Source: Candidatus Thiovulum stygium (GTDB lineage: Bacteria; Campylobacterota; Campylobacteria; Campylobacterales; Thiovulaceae). From it: a stretch of DNA of 64,000 nt. The position numbers and the translations under genes were made by a program. The notes under the pieces were generated by a model. It did not search any database. It had not been told where the DNA came from and saw only the letters and a program-made list of their open reading frames with translations. How positions within the stretch are numbered: the first letter of the stretch is position 1; the number at the start of each line of letters is the position of its first letter. Positions 1-8,350 of the stretch are shown in pieces. The DNA lies in assembly GCA_021582295.1 (NCBI GenBank), contig CP091137.1, forward strand, positions 1,196,001 through 1,260,000, written 5' to 3'.

Positions 1-391
1 CTCCAACAACCATAACTTTTTTCTTTCGCATTTTTAAATAATTTGCGAGTTTTCCAACTGTTGTTGTTTTACCAGAACCTTGCAAACCAGCCATTAAAAT
101 AACGGTTGGTGGTTTTGAAGCAAAAACAAAGCCCTGTTTTCCATCAACAGATAAAATATCAGTTAAATTATCGCGAATAGATTTAACAAAGCTTTCTTGA
201 CCGATTTCTTCTTCATCTCGCATATCTTCTTCGATTTGAGATATTAAATCTTTTACTACTTTATGATGAACATCTGCTTTTAATAAACTCTTTTTTAGTT
301 CAGCAAGAGCATTTTTTAATGATTGTTGATCATCATATATTTTTATTTTTTTTATTGCATTCGTAAATGATGAGGTTAAAGAACCAAACAT
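1..391 (-). CDS. ffh: Signal recognition particle GTPase Ffh, N-terminal part (runs off window)
   Basis: The first 130 residues of Ffh are present. Ffh is the GTPase of the signal recognition particle, which binds 4.5S RNA and delivers nascent membrane proteins to FtsY. The helical N domain (about residues 1-90) is followed by the P-loop region with GLQGSGKTTTVGKLA, diagnostic of the SRP GTPase family; the window edge cuts the gene just after it. The ATG at 389-391 has an AGAAAGGAAA ribosome-binding sequence on the minus strand. It lies only two bases past the stop of ubiE, so the two are probably co-transcribed. The first codons contain one GATGAGGT site (369-376). Confidence 0.95.
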   Translation of the reverse strand, partial: MFGSLTSSFTNAIKKIKIYDDQQSLKNALAELKKSLLKADVHHKVVKDLISQIEEDMRDEEEIGQESFVKSIRDNLTDILSVDGKQGFVFASKPPTVILMAGLQGSGKTTTVGKLANYLKMRKKKVMVVG

Positions 392-392
392 T

Positions 393-1109
393 TTATATAT
401 TTTCCTTTCTAACTATTAATAGAGATGTTACTCCAAATGAAAAACTTTTATGTTCAACTAAATTAAAACCTGCTTTTTGTAATTCATTAATCATTTCTTC
501 GGCTGATATAAAACTTTCAATTGAATTTGGTAGATATGCATAAGCTTCTTTATTGTTTGAGATAAAGCCACCAATTGAGGGCAAAATCTTTGTTAAATAA
601 AAATCTCTAATTTGTGAAATTAAAGATTTAGATTCAGAACGAGTAAATTCAAGAATAACTAATAAACCATTATTTTTTAATATGCGAAAAAACTCATTAA
701 AAGCTTTTTCTCGTTCAACAACATTTCTGATTCCATATGAAATCGAGACTATATCTGCACTTTCATTTTCTAAACCAGTTTCAGTAGCAGAAGATATTTT
801 AAATTCAAATTGTGGGAATTTTTTTCTACCGACTTCTACCATTCCACTTGAAGGATCAATACCTAAAATAGAATCAAATTCTATTTCTCGTGTGTTACAA
901 CTATTTTCCCAAAAAGCCATCATATCACCAGTGCCACAGGCGACATCAACAATTAAATTAATTTTTTCATGTCCATAATGTTGAAGAGATAGCAAACAAC
1001 TATTTTTTCTCCAAATTTTATCGATTCCAAAACTCAATACTCTATTAGCGAGATCATATTTTGGAGCAATTTTATTAAACATAGAAACTATTTGTTCCTG
1101 TTTTTCCAT
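393..1109 (-). CDS. ubiE: Demethylmenaquinone/ubiquinone C-methyltransferase UbiE
   Basis: This SAM-dependent methyltransferase of 238 residues makes the last methylation of menaquinone; Campylobacterota respire with menaquinones. The N-terminus (FNKIAPKYDLANRVLSFGID) is the UbiE signature. Motif I is DVACGTGDMM near residue 54, followed by GIDPSSGMV, and the SYGIRNV segment is also family-typical. The length is normal for the family. It is transcribed divergently from pilT and ends two bases before ffh, so it is likely the first gene of an ubiE-ffh operon. Confidence 0.93.
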   Translation of the reverse strand: MEKQEQIVSMFNKIAPKYDLANRVLSFGIDKIWRKNSCLLSLQHYGHEKINLIVDVACGTGDMMAFWENSCNTREIEFDSILGIDPSSGMVEVGRKKFPQFEFKISSATETGLENESADIVSISYGIRNVVEREKAFNEFFRILKNNGLLVILEFTRSESKSLISQIRDFYLTKILPSIGGFISNNKEAYAYLPNSIESFISAEEMINELQKAGFNLVEHKSFSFGVTSLLIVRKENI

Positions 1110-1223
1110 CTATTTTTTCAGCTTTCTAATTTACATTTATCTCTTAAATTAAACTATTATTTTATCAGTATTTAATTTATAACTAACATTATAATTTCAA
1201 AAAATCTTTTAAAGGTCAAATAG

Positions 1224-2276
1224 ATGAATCTTGAACAACTTTTAGCATATTCAAATCACAATAAGGCATCAGATTTACATTTGGTGCATAATAATCCGCC
1301 ACAAATTAGAATTGATGGTTCATTAGTTCCAATCGAATATAAAATATTATCTGGAACAGATATCGAAAATTTAATTTTTCCATATTTATCAAAAGAACAA
1401 ATTTCAGAATTTAATCTTAATCATGAATTAGATACTGCTTTGGCTTTTCCAAAAGCTGGACGATTTCGAGCAAATTTATATCGAACTATGGGTGAAACAG
1501 CTTCAGCTTTTCGAACGATTCCAACAACTGTTCCAACTCTTGACGAATTAAAATCACCAGAAATTTTTAAACAACTTATCAAAATTGAAAAAGGTCTAAT
1601 TTTAGTTACTGGAGCAACTGGAAGTGGAAAATCTACAACAATTTCAGCAATGATAAATGAGATTAATATATCTCATCATAAACATATAATGACAATCGAA
1701 GATCCACTTGAATTTGTTCATAAAAGTAAAAAATCGCTTATTTCTCATCGAAATGTTGGAAGTGATACAAAAAGTTTTACTTCAGCTTTGAAATATGCTC
1801 TTCGTCAAGATCCTGATGTTATTCTTATTGGTGAAATGCGGGATCGTGAAACAATTGGAGCAGGTTTAACAATTGCAGAAACTGGACATCTTGTTTTTGG
1901 AACTTTACATACAAATTCAGCACCTCAAAGTATTAACAGAATTATAGATATCTTCGAAAGTGAAAAACAAAATCAGATCAGAATGCAACTTTCGACGACT
2001 CTTGTGGCTGTTATTTCTCAAGTTTTGATTCCAAAAATTGGTGGCGGACGAAAAGCTATTTTTGAGATTTTAATAAATAATAGTGCAATAGCTAATTTAA
2101 TTCGAGATGCAAAAAATCATCAAGTTTATTCTCAAATGCAAATTAATCAAACTGAAACAGGAATGAAAACTCAAACAGCTGAACTTATGAAAGCAATTAA
2201 AAATGGAGAAATTAGAGTTGAAGATGCTCTTAAATATTCTAATAATCGTGAAGAATTCAAAAGATTATTAAATTAA
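1224..2276 (+). CDS. pilT: Type IV pilus retraction ATPase PilT
   Basis: This is a hexameric secretion-type ATPase of 350 residues that depolymerises type IV pili, powering twitching and, in many species, DNA uptake. It has an N-terminal PAS-like part (ASDLHL near residue 16), Walker A GATGSGKST near residue 130, an Asp box with TIEDPLEF, Walker B DVILIGEMRD near residue 197, and a His box with TGHLVFGTLHTNSA. The C-terminal AIANLIRDAK corresponds to the AIRNLIRE motif that separates PilT from assembly ATPases of the PilB type. No other pil assembly genes lie beside it. A TATAAT at 1190-1195 may be its -10 element, and AAAGG precedes the ATG. Confidence 0.93.
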   Translation: MNLEQLLAYSNHNKASDLHLVHNNPPQIRIDGSLVPIEYKILSGTDIENLIFPYLSKEQISEFNLNHELDTALAFPKAGRFRANLYRTMGETASAFRTIPTTVPTLDELKSPEIFKQLIKIEKGLILVTGATGSGKSTTISAMINEINISHHKHIMTIEDPLEFVHKSKKSLISHRNVGSDTKSFTSALKYALRQDPDVILIGEMRDRETIGAGLTIAETGHLVFGTLHTNSAPQSINRIIDIFESEKQNQIRMQLSTTLVAVISQVLIPKIGGGRKAIFEILINNSAIANLIRDAKNHQVYSQMQINQTETGMKTQTAELMKAIKNGEIRVEDALKYSNNREEFKRLLN

Positions 2277-2409
2277 AATTTTAATGTTGTGCAAAATTGT
2301 TATAAAAATTTGAATCACATAAACAAAACTTGTTATCTAAATAATCATAACATAACTTAAAAAATAGATAAATTATAAAAACTATAAGGACTAAGTTACT
2401 TTTTTACTC

Positions 2410-2438
2410 TTGATTTTTAATTTTACTTTGAATACAAT
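2410..2438 (+). promoter_or_regulatory. Predicted sigma-70 promoter of ppa
   Basis: TTGATT (2410-2415) and TACAAT (2433-2438) are separated by 17 bases, close to a consensus housekeeping promoter. It lies 34 bases before the GTG that I take as the ppa start. The promoter overlaps the beginning of the longest open frame, which argues that the longer reading frame is not used. Confidence 0.55.
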
Positions 2439-2472
2439 AGCAATACCGTTATTTTTTAATAGGAGAATTAAA

Positions 2473-2994
2473 GTGGATTTAGAAAAAGTTGGTTATGGCG
2501 AAAGCCCAAATAAATTACATGCAGTTATCGAAATACCTTTCAGATCAAGCATTAAATATGAACTAGACAAAGATAGCGGAGCAATTTTTGTAGATAGAGT
2601 TTTATATTCTGCAATGTTTTATCCAGCAAATTATGGCTTTATTCCAAATACACTTGCAAATGATGGCGATCCTGCTGATATTCTTGTTCTTTCAGATCAC
2701 TCTTTAGCAGTTGGTAGTGTTATTAAATGTCGATTAATCGGTGCTTTAATTATGGAAGATGAAGCAGGTATGGACGAAAAATTATTAGCAGTTCCTGTTT
2801 CAAAAGTTGATCCAACTTTCGATAAAGTTAAATCTTATGAAGATCTTCCTCAATCAACAATAAATAAAATTAAAAATTTCTTTGAAACATATAAAATGCT
2901 TGAACCTAATAAATGGGTAAAAGTTAAAAGTTTCGTTGGAGTTAGTGATGCTGTTAAAATTCTTGATGAAGCTATTGCAAAAGCTATTAAATAA
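2473..2994 (+). CDS. ppa: Inorganic pyrophosphatase
   Basis: This soluble family I pyrophosphatase hydrolyses pyrophosphate to orthophosphate and so drives biosynthetic reactions. The family signature is visible: EIPFRSSIKYELDKDSG, the DR...YP..YGF..NT block, and the active-site segment DGDPADILVL. The reading frame is open from 2410, but the extra 21 residues are hydrophobic, overlap a good promoter and are absent from the family. The GTG at 2473 has AGGAG seven bases upstream and gives 173 residues, the normal size. The stop is followed six bases later by ruvX. Confidence 0.93.
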   Translation: MDLEKVGYGESPNKLHAVIEIPFRSSIKYELDKDSGAIFVDRVLYSAMFYPANYGFIPNTLANDGDPADILVLSDHSLAVGSVIKCRLIGALIMEDEAGMDEKLLAVPVSKVDPTFDKVKSYEDLPQSTINKIKNFFETYKMLEPNKWVKVKSFVGVSDAVKILDEAIAKAIK

Positions 2995-3000
2995 TTAAAT

Positions 3001-3405
3001 ATGAATATTCTCTCACTTGATATAGGCTTAAAACGAATTGGTTTAGCGATATCGCGAGATCAAAAAATCGTTACACCGTTAAAAGCTGTTATTCGTAAAA
3101 ATAGAGATATAGCAAGTAGAGAAATTCGTCAAATCATAAAAGAGTGGCAAATTGATACTCTTATAATTGGTATTCCAAATGGAAAAAATAGAGATGAAAT
3201 GGAAAGACGATTTAAACATTTTGTCTCTCTTCTCTCTTTTAATGGAGCTATTTTTTATGAAAATGAGGAGCTTACCTCATTTGAAGCCATAAATATTTTA
3301 AACGGTCATATTCGATCGATAAATTCTCGTGATGGCAAAATTGATTCTATTTCTGCAAAGATTCTTTTAGAACAACATTTAAAAAACAAATATTATATAA
3401 AATAA
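3001..3405 (+). CDS. ruvX: YqgF/RuvX family nuclease (pre-16S rRNA processing)
   Basis: This small RNase H-fold protein of 134 residues belongs to the YqgF family, known for maturing the 5' end of 16S rRNA and annotated as a putative Holliday junction resolvase. The N-terminal LSLDIGLKRIGLAIS carries the first catalytic Asp, a Glu occurs in YENEELTS, and DGKIDSISAKILLEQHL supplies the last acidic residue. The ATG is six bases past the ppa stop and no promoter is evident, so co-transcription with ppa is likely. Confidence 0.88.
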   Translation: MNILSLDIGLKRIGLAISRDQKIVTPLKAVIRKNRDIASREIRQIIKEWQIDTLIIGIPNGKNRDEMERRFKHFVSLLSFNGAIFYENEELTSFEAINILNGHIRSINSRDGKIDSISAKILLEQHLKNKYYIK

Positions 3406-3452
3406 CTTATTTAAAATATTAAATTATTATATTTTGGCTTGACCAAAATTTT

Positions 3453-3502
3453 AATTTTGATTAAATTAGAAAATTCTTTTCACAATAATTTTAATCAAAA
3501 TT
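3453..3502. repeat. 13-bp inverted repeat in the fabD upstream region
   Basis: The arms AATTTTGATTAAA (3453-3465) and TTTAATCAAAATT (3490-3502) are perfect reverse complements separated by 24 bases. They end 36 bases before the fabD start codon. This could be an operator or a hairpin, but the AT-rich composition makes chance inverted repeats common. Confidence 0.45.
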
Positions 3503-3538
3503 TTGCTAAGATATTTGAAAATATAAAAAGGCAAATAT

Positions 3539-4492
3539 ATGAAAAGAGTAGCTTTTATTTTTCCGGGGCAAGGCAGTCAAGCTATTGGAATGGGCAAAGA
3601 TTTTTATGAAAATAGCGAAATAGCTAGAACAATAGTTGATGAATGTTCAGCAAAAAATGGAATAAACTTTAAAGAATTAATGTTTGAACCTAATGGTGAT
3701 CTTGAAAAAACAGAATTTACTCAACCCGCAATTTTATTAGTTAGTGCAATATCACTTACATTATTGAGAGAAAAATTAGATATCAAAAATGCTTATTCTT
3801 TAGGTCATTCTTTAGGCGAATTCACAGCTTTATATTCTATTGGTGGAATAAATTTAGAAAATGTTCTACGACTTGTCCATAATCGCGGTAAATTTATGGC
3901 TGAAGCTTGTAAAAATATTAATGCTGGAATGATGGCGGTTATTGGTCTTTCAAATCAAAAAATTGATGAAGTTTGCAAAACTGGTCGAGATTCTGGTTTA
4001 AAAGTTTGGAGTGCAAATTATAATTCCGATGGTCAAATTGTTCTAGCTGGAATAAAAACTGATTTAGATAAATTATCTCCTAAATTAAAAGATGCTGGAG
4101 CAAAACGAACTTTACTTTTAAATATGTCTGTTGCAAGTCATTGCGAACTTCTTGAAAGTGCCGTTGAAAAATTAAAAGTTGAACTTCATGAAAATATTAT
4201 TGATATAGATTTTTTAGCACCAATTATTTCAAATGTTTCAACACGAGAATATAATAATCGGGATAGTGCAATTGAACTTTTATCAAAACAACTTATAAAT
4301 CCAGTGAAATATAGTGAAAGTATCGAATATTTAGCTGATAAAGTTGATATCTTTGTAGAATTTGGTCATGGTTCAGTTTTAAAAGGTTTAAATAAACGAA
4401 TCGTTCCTCATATTCCAACTATATCTATTTCAGATATGGCAACTCTTCAAATGGCAATAAACGAACTTTCAAAATATTTCAATAAAAAGTAA
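3539..4492 (+). CDS. fabD: Malonyl-CoA:ACP transacylase
   Basis: This enzyme of 317 residues transfers malonyl from CoA to acyl carrier protein, supplying fatty acid elongation. The N-terminal FIFPGQGSQAIGMG is the family hallmark. The catalytic Ser lies in GHSLGEFTAL near residue 90, the partner His is in VASHCELL, and the VEFGHGSVLKGL segment near the C-terminus is also typical. AAAAGG precedes the ATG. A 13-bp inverted repeat lies just upstream. The fabI gene of the same pathway lies about 19 kb away. Confidence 0.95.
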   Translation: MKRVAFIFPGQGSQAIGMGKDFYENSEIARTIVDECSAKNGINFKELMFEPNGDLEKTEFTQPAILLVSAISLTLLREKLDIKNAYSLGHSLGEFTALYSIGGINLENVLRLVHNRGKFMAEACKNINAGMMAVIGLSNQKIDEVCKTGRDSGLKVWSANYNSDGQIVLAGIKTDLDKLSPKLKDAGAKRTLLLNMSVASHCELLESAVEKLKVELHENIIDIDFLAPIISNVSTREYNNRDSAIELLSKQLINPVKYSESIEYLADKVDIFVEFGHGSVLKGLNKRIVPHIPTISISDMATLQMAINELSKYFNKK

Positions 4493-4510
4493 AAAGTAAA
4501 TTTTATATAA

Positions 4511-5749
4511 ATGCTAAGAAAAATAGCAAAAATTTATATATTCGTTATCTCTTCAGTTTTTGGCGAGAGTTACAATGAATATCTTGCAAATCAAGATGGC
4601 TCTTTTTCATCTTATAAAAAAAATGTAAAAAAAAGTATCGAAGATGAAGAAAAAGCTTTTATAAAATATCAAAAGCAATTAGATCAAGACTTGAATAATT
4701 ATCAACAAATTTATAATGAAGAACGAAAAAAGATTGAAGCTGAAATCACTAAAATTTGGGGTGATAAAAAGACCTCATCGCCAAAAGTTTTAATCGAATA
4801 TTCTGATGACCTGAAAACTAGAAAAATTATAAATTTTGAAACTGGCACGATTATAATTGAACGAGTTGATGATAAAAATATAAACCAAAATGAAATAGAA
4901 AAAGAGCTAATGAATAATGCTTCCGAATTTCTAAAATTTTCACAACGACAAGCTTACGAACGAGATAAATTTATCAATTCTATTGATAATAAGTTTTCTA
5001 AAATTGCAAAAAGTCCTATGGTCAAATCTCAAAAACTTGATGGTTTTAAGCCTATTTTAGGAAGTGCCATTTTTGGACATATCCCATCTCAAAAAGAGAG
5101 TGAAAAATATATAAATTCTAATAAAGATGAAATAGAAATAAAAGAAAATCCGAATAATAAAAATGAAAATATTTATTCGTTTTCTTTTAAAATTCCTGAA
5201 AACTTTCCAAATAAAAAGGCTCTTGAAGTTAAAAGTGATGTTTATCGATTTGGCAAAACTTGGCAAATTGAACCCGCTCTAATTTTAGCCATTATTCACA
5301 GCGAAAGTAATTTTAATCCAATGGCTCAATCGCCAGTTCCCGCTTACGGTTTAATGCAAATTGTTCCACGATCAGCTGGAATTGATGCATATAATTTAGT
5401 TTATGGAGAACGGAAACTTCTTTCAGCTCAATATCTATTTAATTCAAGAAATAATATTGAACTTGGCACAGCATATTTGCATTTACTAAAATATAAATAT
5501 CTTGATGGTGTTACAGATACACAAAGTCGTTTATATTGTATGATTGCTGGATATAATACTGGTACTGGAAATGTTTCACGAGCTTTTATAGGTGATATGA
5601 ATATTAGAAAAGCAATTGATAAAATCAATAACATGAGTTCTGATGGAGTATATAACTATCTTTTAAAAAATTTGCCATATAATGAAACAAAGGTTTATTT
5701 AAAAAGAGTTATGGAACGATATGAAATGTATAAAAAAATGTATAGTTAG
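4511..5749 (+). CDS. Membrane-bound lytic murein transglycosylase, MltC-like
   Basis: This exported peptidoglycan lytic transglycosylase of 412 residues cleaves the MurNAc-GlcNAc bond with formation of anhydro-MurNAc. The N-terminus is a short signal-like segment ending in FGES, without a lipobox, followed by a charged helical region. The catalytic SLT domain spans about residues 250-400: the Glu in IIHSESNFNP, then AYGLMQIVP, and AGYNTGTGNVSRAF. The wording of the catalytic domain, with an insertion before the AYN motif, fits MltC better than Slt70 or MltE. It follows fabD by 18 bases. The middle segment carries one GATGAGGT site on the minus strand (4772-4779). Confidence 0.85.
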   Translation: MLRKIAKIYIFVISSVFGESYNEYLANQDGSFSSYKKNVKKSIEDEEKAFIKYQKQLDQDLNNYQQIYNEERKKIEAEITKIWGDKKTSSPKVLIEYSDDLKTRKIINFETGTIIIERVDDKNINQNEIEKELMNNASEFLKFSQRQAYERDKFINSIDNKFSKIAKSPMVKSQKLDGFKPILGSAIFGHIPSQKESEKYINSNKDEIEIKENPNNKNENIYSFSFKIPENFPNKKALEVKSDVYRFGKTWQIEPALILAIIHSESNFNPMAQSPVPAYGLMQIVPRSAGIDAYNLVYGERKLLSAQYLFNSRNNIELGTAYLHLLKYKYLDGVTDTQSRLYCMIAGYNTGTGNVSRAFIGDMNIRKAIDKINNMSSDGVYNYLLKNLPYNETKVYLKRVMERYEMYKKMYS

Positions 5750-5768
5750 CAATTTGGAGAAAAAATAG

Positions 5769-6107
5769 ATGTTACACAGAAACAATTTTAAAAATAGTAT
5801 CAAAAATAGAAAATTAATTGTAGGTTCGTGGGTTACGATTGGTGAACCATCGATTATCGAAATTTTATCGACCGCAGATTTTGAATGGATCGGAATCGAT
5901 CTTGAACATACAGCAATCGATTTTGTAATAACAAAAAATTTAATTTCAACTGCTCAAGGTTTGAATATGTCTGCGATTGTGCGAGTCGGTAAAAATGATG
6001 AATTAATTATTAAACGAGTTATGGATAGTGGTGCTGATGGCACTGATTTTTCATTTTTAGGTGATATTGCAAGAAATGGAATGAAAACTATTAAAGCAAA
6101 TATATAA
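5769..6107 (+). pseudogene. HpcH/HpaI aldolase remnant with internal in-frame deletion
   Basis: Residues 1-94 match the N-terminal half of HpcH/HpaI-type class II aldolases (about 250 residues), including VGSWVTIGEPSIIEIL, WIGIDLEHTAID and VRVGKNDELIIKRVMDSGADG. The protein then jumps to FSFLGDIARNGMKTIK, which resembles the extreme C-terminus of the same family (a FLxxGARxGL-type ending). The central barrel with the metal-binding Glu and Asp is missing, so a catalytic enzyme is not possible. The frame stays open and TTGGAGA precedes the ATG. I read it as an in-frame deletion of roughly 140 codons; a small retained peptide is the alternative. Confidence 0.65.
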
Positions 6108-6124
6108 AAATAGAAAGTGAGTAT

Positions 6125-6928
6125 ATGCTAAATGTATTTTTTAAAAAAATTTGGAAATTTATCGATGAGCTTTTTGACATGGAAATTTTTTATTATGCTT
6201 CAAGTTTATCGTTTTATACTATTTTTAGCATAATTCCGCTTATTATTATAATAATTGCAATTTTTACAAAAATGCCATTATTTAATGAATATTATGCTGG
6301 TTTTAAAGAATTTATTCTTGCAAATCTTTTACCAAGTCATGTCGAAGTTCTTAATCATTATATCGATATGTTTATAGCAAATTCTACAAAAATAGAAATA
6401 ATCGGTGTAGTATATGTAATTTTTACTTCTATTATGTTTTTTCAGAACTATGAATATATTGTTAATAAAATGTTTCATTCACTTCAAAGAAGTTTATGGA
6501 ATTCGATTTCATTATATTGGACAATGATAACTCTTTTACCAATTGTTCTCGTCTTAAGTATATATTTATCAGTAAAATTTTTTCATATTTTAGAAAATAT
6601 CTCATATTTGCATTCGATTATATTTTTAAAATCTGCTCCTTATCCATTTTTATTAGTTTGGTTTTTATTTTTAGTTAGTTATAAAATTTCTATTACGATA
6701 GAAATAAAAACTAGTTTATTAATTTTAAGTTCTTTTATAACTGCAATTAGTTGGGAATTAGCTAAAAGCTTTTTTGTTTATTATGTTTTTTATAATACAA
6801 CTTATTTATCGATTTATGGCTCGTTTTCAATTTTGATGTTTTTCTTTTTATGGATTTATTTATCTTGGATTATATTTTTACTAGGATTAAAATTAACACA
6901 TATATTAAATTTGAATTCTAAAATTTAA
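6125..6928 (+). CDS. YihY/BrkB family inner-membrane protein
   Basis: This polytopic membrane protein of 267 residues belongs to the YihY (virulence factor BrkB) family; its function is poorly defined. The family-typical opening is ALSFYTIFSIIPL-like (here SSLSFYTIFSIIPLIIII), followed by about six hydrophobic segments and a C-terminal FFLWIYLSWIIFLLGLKLTH. AAAGTGAG precedes the start. It is the second gene after the aldolase remnant and runs into a small lipoprotein gene. Confidence 0.85.
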   Translation: MLNVFFKKIWKFIDELFDMEIFYYASSLSFYTIFSIIPLIIIIIAIFTKMPLFNEYYAGFKEFILANLLPSHVEVLNHYIDMFIANSTKIEIIGVVYVIFTSIMFFQNYEYIVNKMFHSLQRSLWNSISLYWTMITLLPIVLVLSIYLSVKFFHILENISYLHSIIFLKSAPYPFLLVWFLFLVSYKISITIEIKTSLLILSSFITAISWELAKSFFVYYVFYNTTYLSIYGSFSILMFFFLWIYLSWIIFLLGLKLTHILNLNSKI

Positions 6929-6933
6929 AAGAT

Positions 6934-7143
6934 ATGTTGAAAATTTTTACAATTTTTTTAATAAATATTTTAATATTTATAGGTTGTGGAGACACAACGA
7001 TTGGAACACAGCAAAAGGCAACTAATTCTTCATCACAATCTCAAAATTATCAAACTGAATATAAAATAAGCATTCCTTCTTCGCCTCCATTTATTGTCTT
7101 TAATGGTAATATCGGTGAAATTGATGCAAATCTTTCTAAGTAA
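6934..7143 (+). CDS. Small predicted lipoprotein
   Basis: The open frame of 69 residues has a lipoprotein signal: LKIFTIFLINILIFIGCG, with the lipobox Cys near residue 18. The mature part is short, Ser/Gln/Asn-rich and has no recognisable domain. It starts five bases after the yihY stop. Function is unknown; small lipoproteins beside hisC or flagellar genes are common in the phylum. Confidence 0.6.
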   Translation: MLKIFTIFLINILIFIGCGDTTIGTQQKATNSSSQSQNYQTEYKISIPSSPPFIVFNGNIGEIDANLSK

Positions 7144-7229
7144 ATTTTTATAAAAATAGTCATTTAATTTTTAGAATTAAATAATATGTCTGATTTTTGT
7201 TATGATCTCGAAAATTTTGAAAGTGAGAA

Positions 7230-8330
7230 ATGATGATCAAATTTAATGAACATCTTGAAAATATAGAAATTTACGAAGCTGGAAAGCCAATTGAACTTGT
7301 TGTAAGGGATTTTGGTATTAATTCTGCAAATGTTATAAAAATGGCCAGTAATGAAAATCCATTTGGTATGAGTCCTGTTGTTTCACAAGCAATTGCTGAA
7401 AATAGTTGGAAAGGCTATTTATATCCAGACGATTCAATGTTTCAACTAAAAAAAGATTTAGCTAAAAAATTTAATGTCAATGAGAAAGAACTAATTATTG
7501 GTTCTGGTAGCGATCAAGTTTTAGAATTTATAGCTAGAGCAAAATTAAATACTAGTTCTACTGTTTTGATGAATAAAATAACTTTTGCTATGTATGGCAT
7601 TTATGCAAAACAAAGTGGAGCTTCGATTATAAAAACTAATTCACTTTATCATGATCTATCTCAATTTTTAGATTTATATCGAGAATATAAACCTGATATT
7701 ATTTATATTTGCACTCCAAATAATCCAACTGGTGAAGCAATTAGTCAAGAAAGTTTATTTAATTTTTTGGATCAAATAGACATAAATACTCTTATTGTTA
7801 TTGATGGTGCATATATGGAATATGCGAAATATTTAAATCAGAGTTTTGCAATTGAACCGAAAGAATTAATCGAAAAATATCCAAATACTATATATTTGGG
7901 AACTTTTTCTAAAGCTTATGGACTTGGTGGAATGCGAGTAGGTTATGGTATTGCTAAAACTGAAATTATTCGTCCGCTCTTAAAAGTTAGACCACCATTT
8001 AATATTGCAACTTTATCAATGTTATCAGCAATTGAGGCTTTAAAAGATGAAGATTTTGTAATAAAATCGATTCAAGCAAATTTTATAGAAATGGAAAGAT
8101 ATGAGAAGTTTTTGCGAGAAATAGGTTGGAGTTATATTAAAAGTGCAACAAATTTTATAACTATTTCATTACCTGATGGGTATAATTCTACAACTATTTC
8201 TGATAAACTCCTCCAAGTAGGGATAATCGTCAGAAACTTGAAGGGATATGGACTCAATGCAGTTAGAATTACTATTGGCAAAAAAGAGGATAACAGCCGA
8301 CTCTTTGCCACAATTAGAGAATTATTATAA
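7230..8330 (+). CDS. hisC: Histidinol-phosphate aminotransferase
   Basis: This PLP-dependent class II aminotransferase of 366 residues converts imidazole acetol phosphate and glutamate to histidinol phosphate. The N-terminal MASNENPFG segment, CTPNNPTGEAIS, IDGAYMEY and the PLP lysine in GTFSKAYGLGGMRVGY (near residue 229) are all present. Two adjacent ATGs (7230 and 7233) could start it. TATGAT at 7201-7206 is a possible -10. Adjacent placement to fliF is a conserved Campylobacterota arrangement. hisD lies far away at 25.0-26.3 kb. Confidence 0.95.
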   Translation: MMIKFNEHLENIEIYEAGKPIELVVRDFGINSANVIKMASNENPFGMSPVVSQAIAENSWKGYLYPDDSMFQLKKDLAKKFNVNEKELIIGSGSDQVLEFIARAKLNTSSTVLMNKITFAMYGIYAKQSGASIIKTNSLYHDLSQFLDLYREYKPDIIYICTPNNPTGEAISQESLFNFLDQIDINTLIVIDGAYMEYAKYLNQSFAIEPKELIEKYPNTIYLGTFSKAYGLGGMRVGYGIAKTEIIRPLLKVRPPFNIATLSMLSAIEALKDEDFVIKSIQANFIEMERYEKFLREIGWSYIKSATNFITISLPDGYNSTTISDKLLQVGIIVRNLKGYGLNAVRITIGKKEDNSRLFATIRELL

Positions 8331-8350
8331 AAATATTATAAGTTTAGCAA

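Noticed and set aside
2410-2472. Extended N-terminus of inorganic pyrophosphatase
   Set aside because: The 21 extra residues are hydrophobic, overlap a good promoter, and the GTG at 2473 has AGGAG at the right distance and gives the normal family length.
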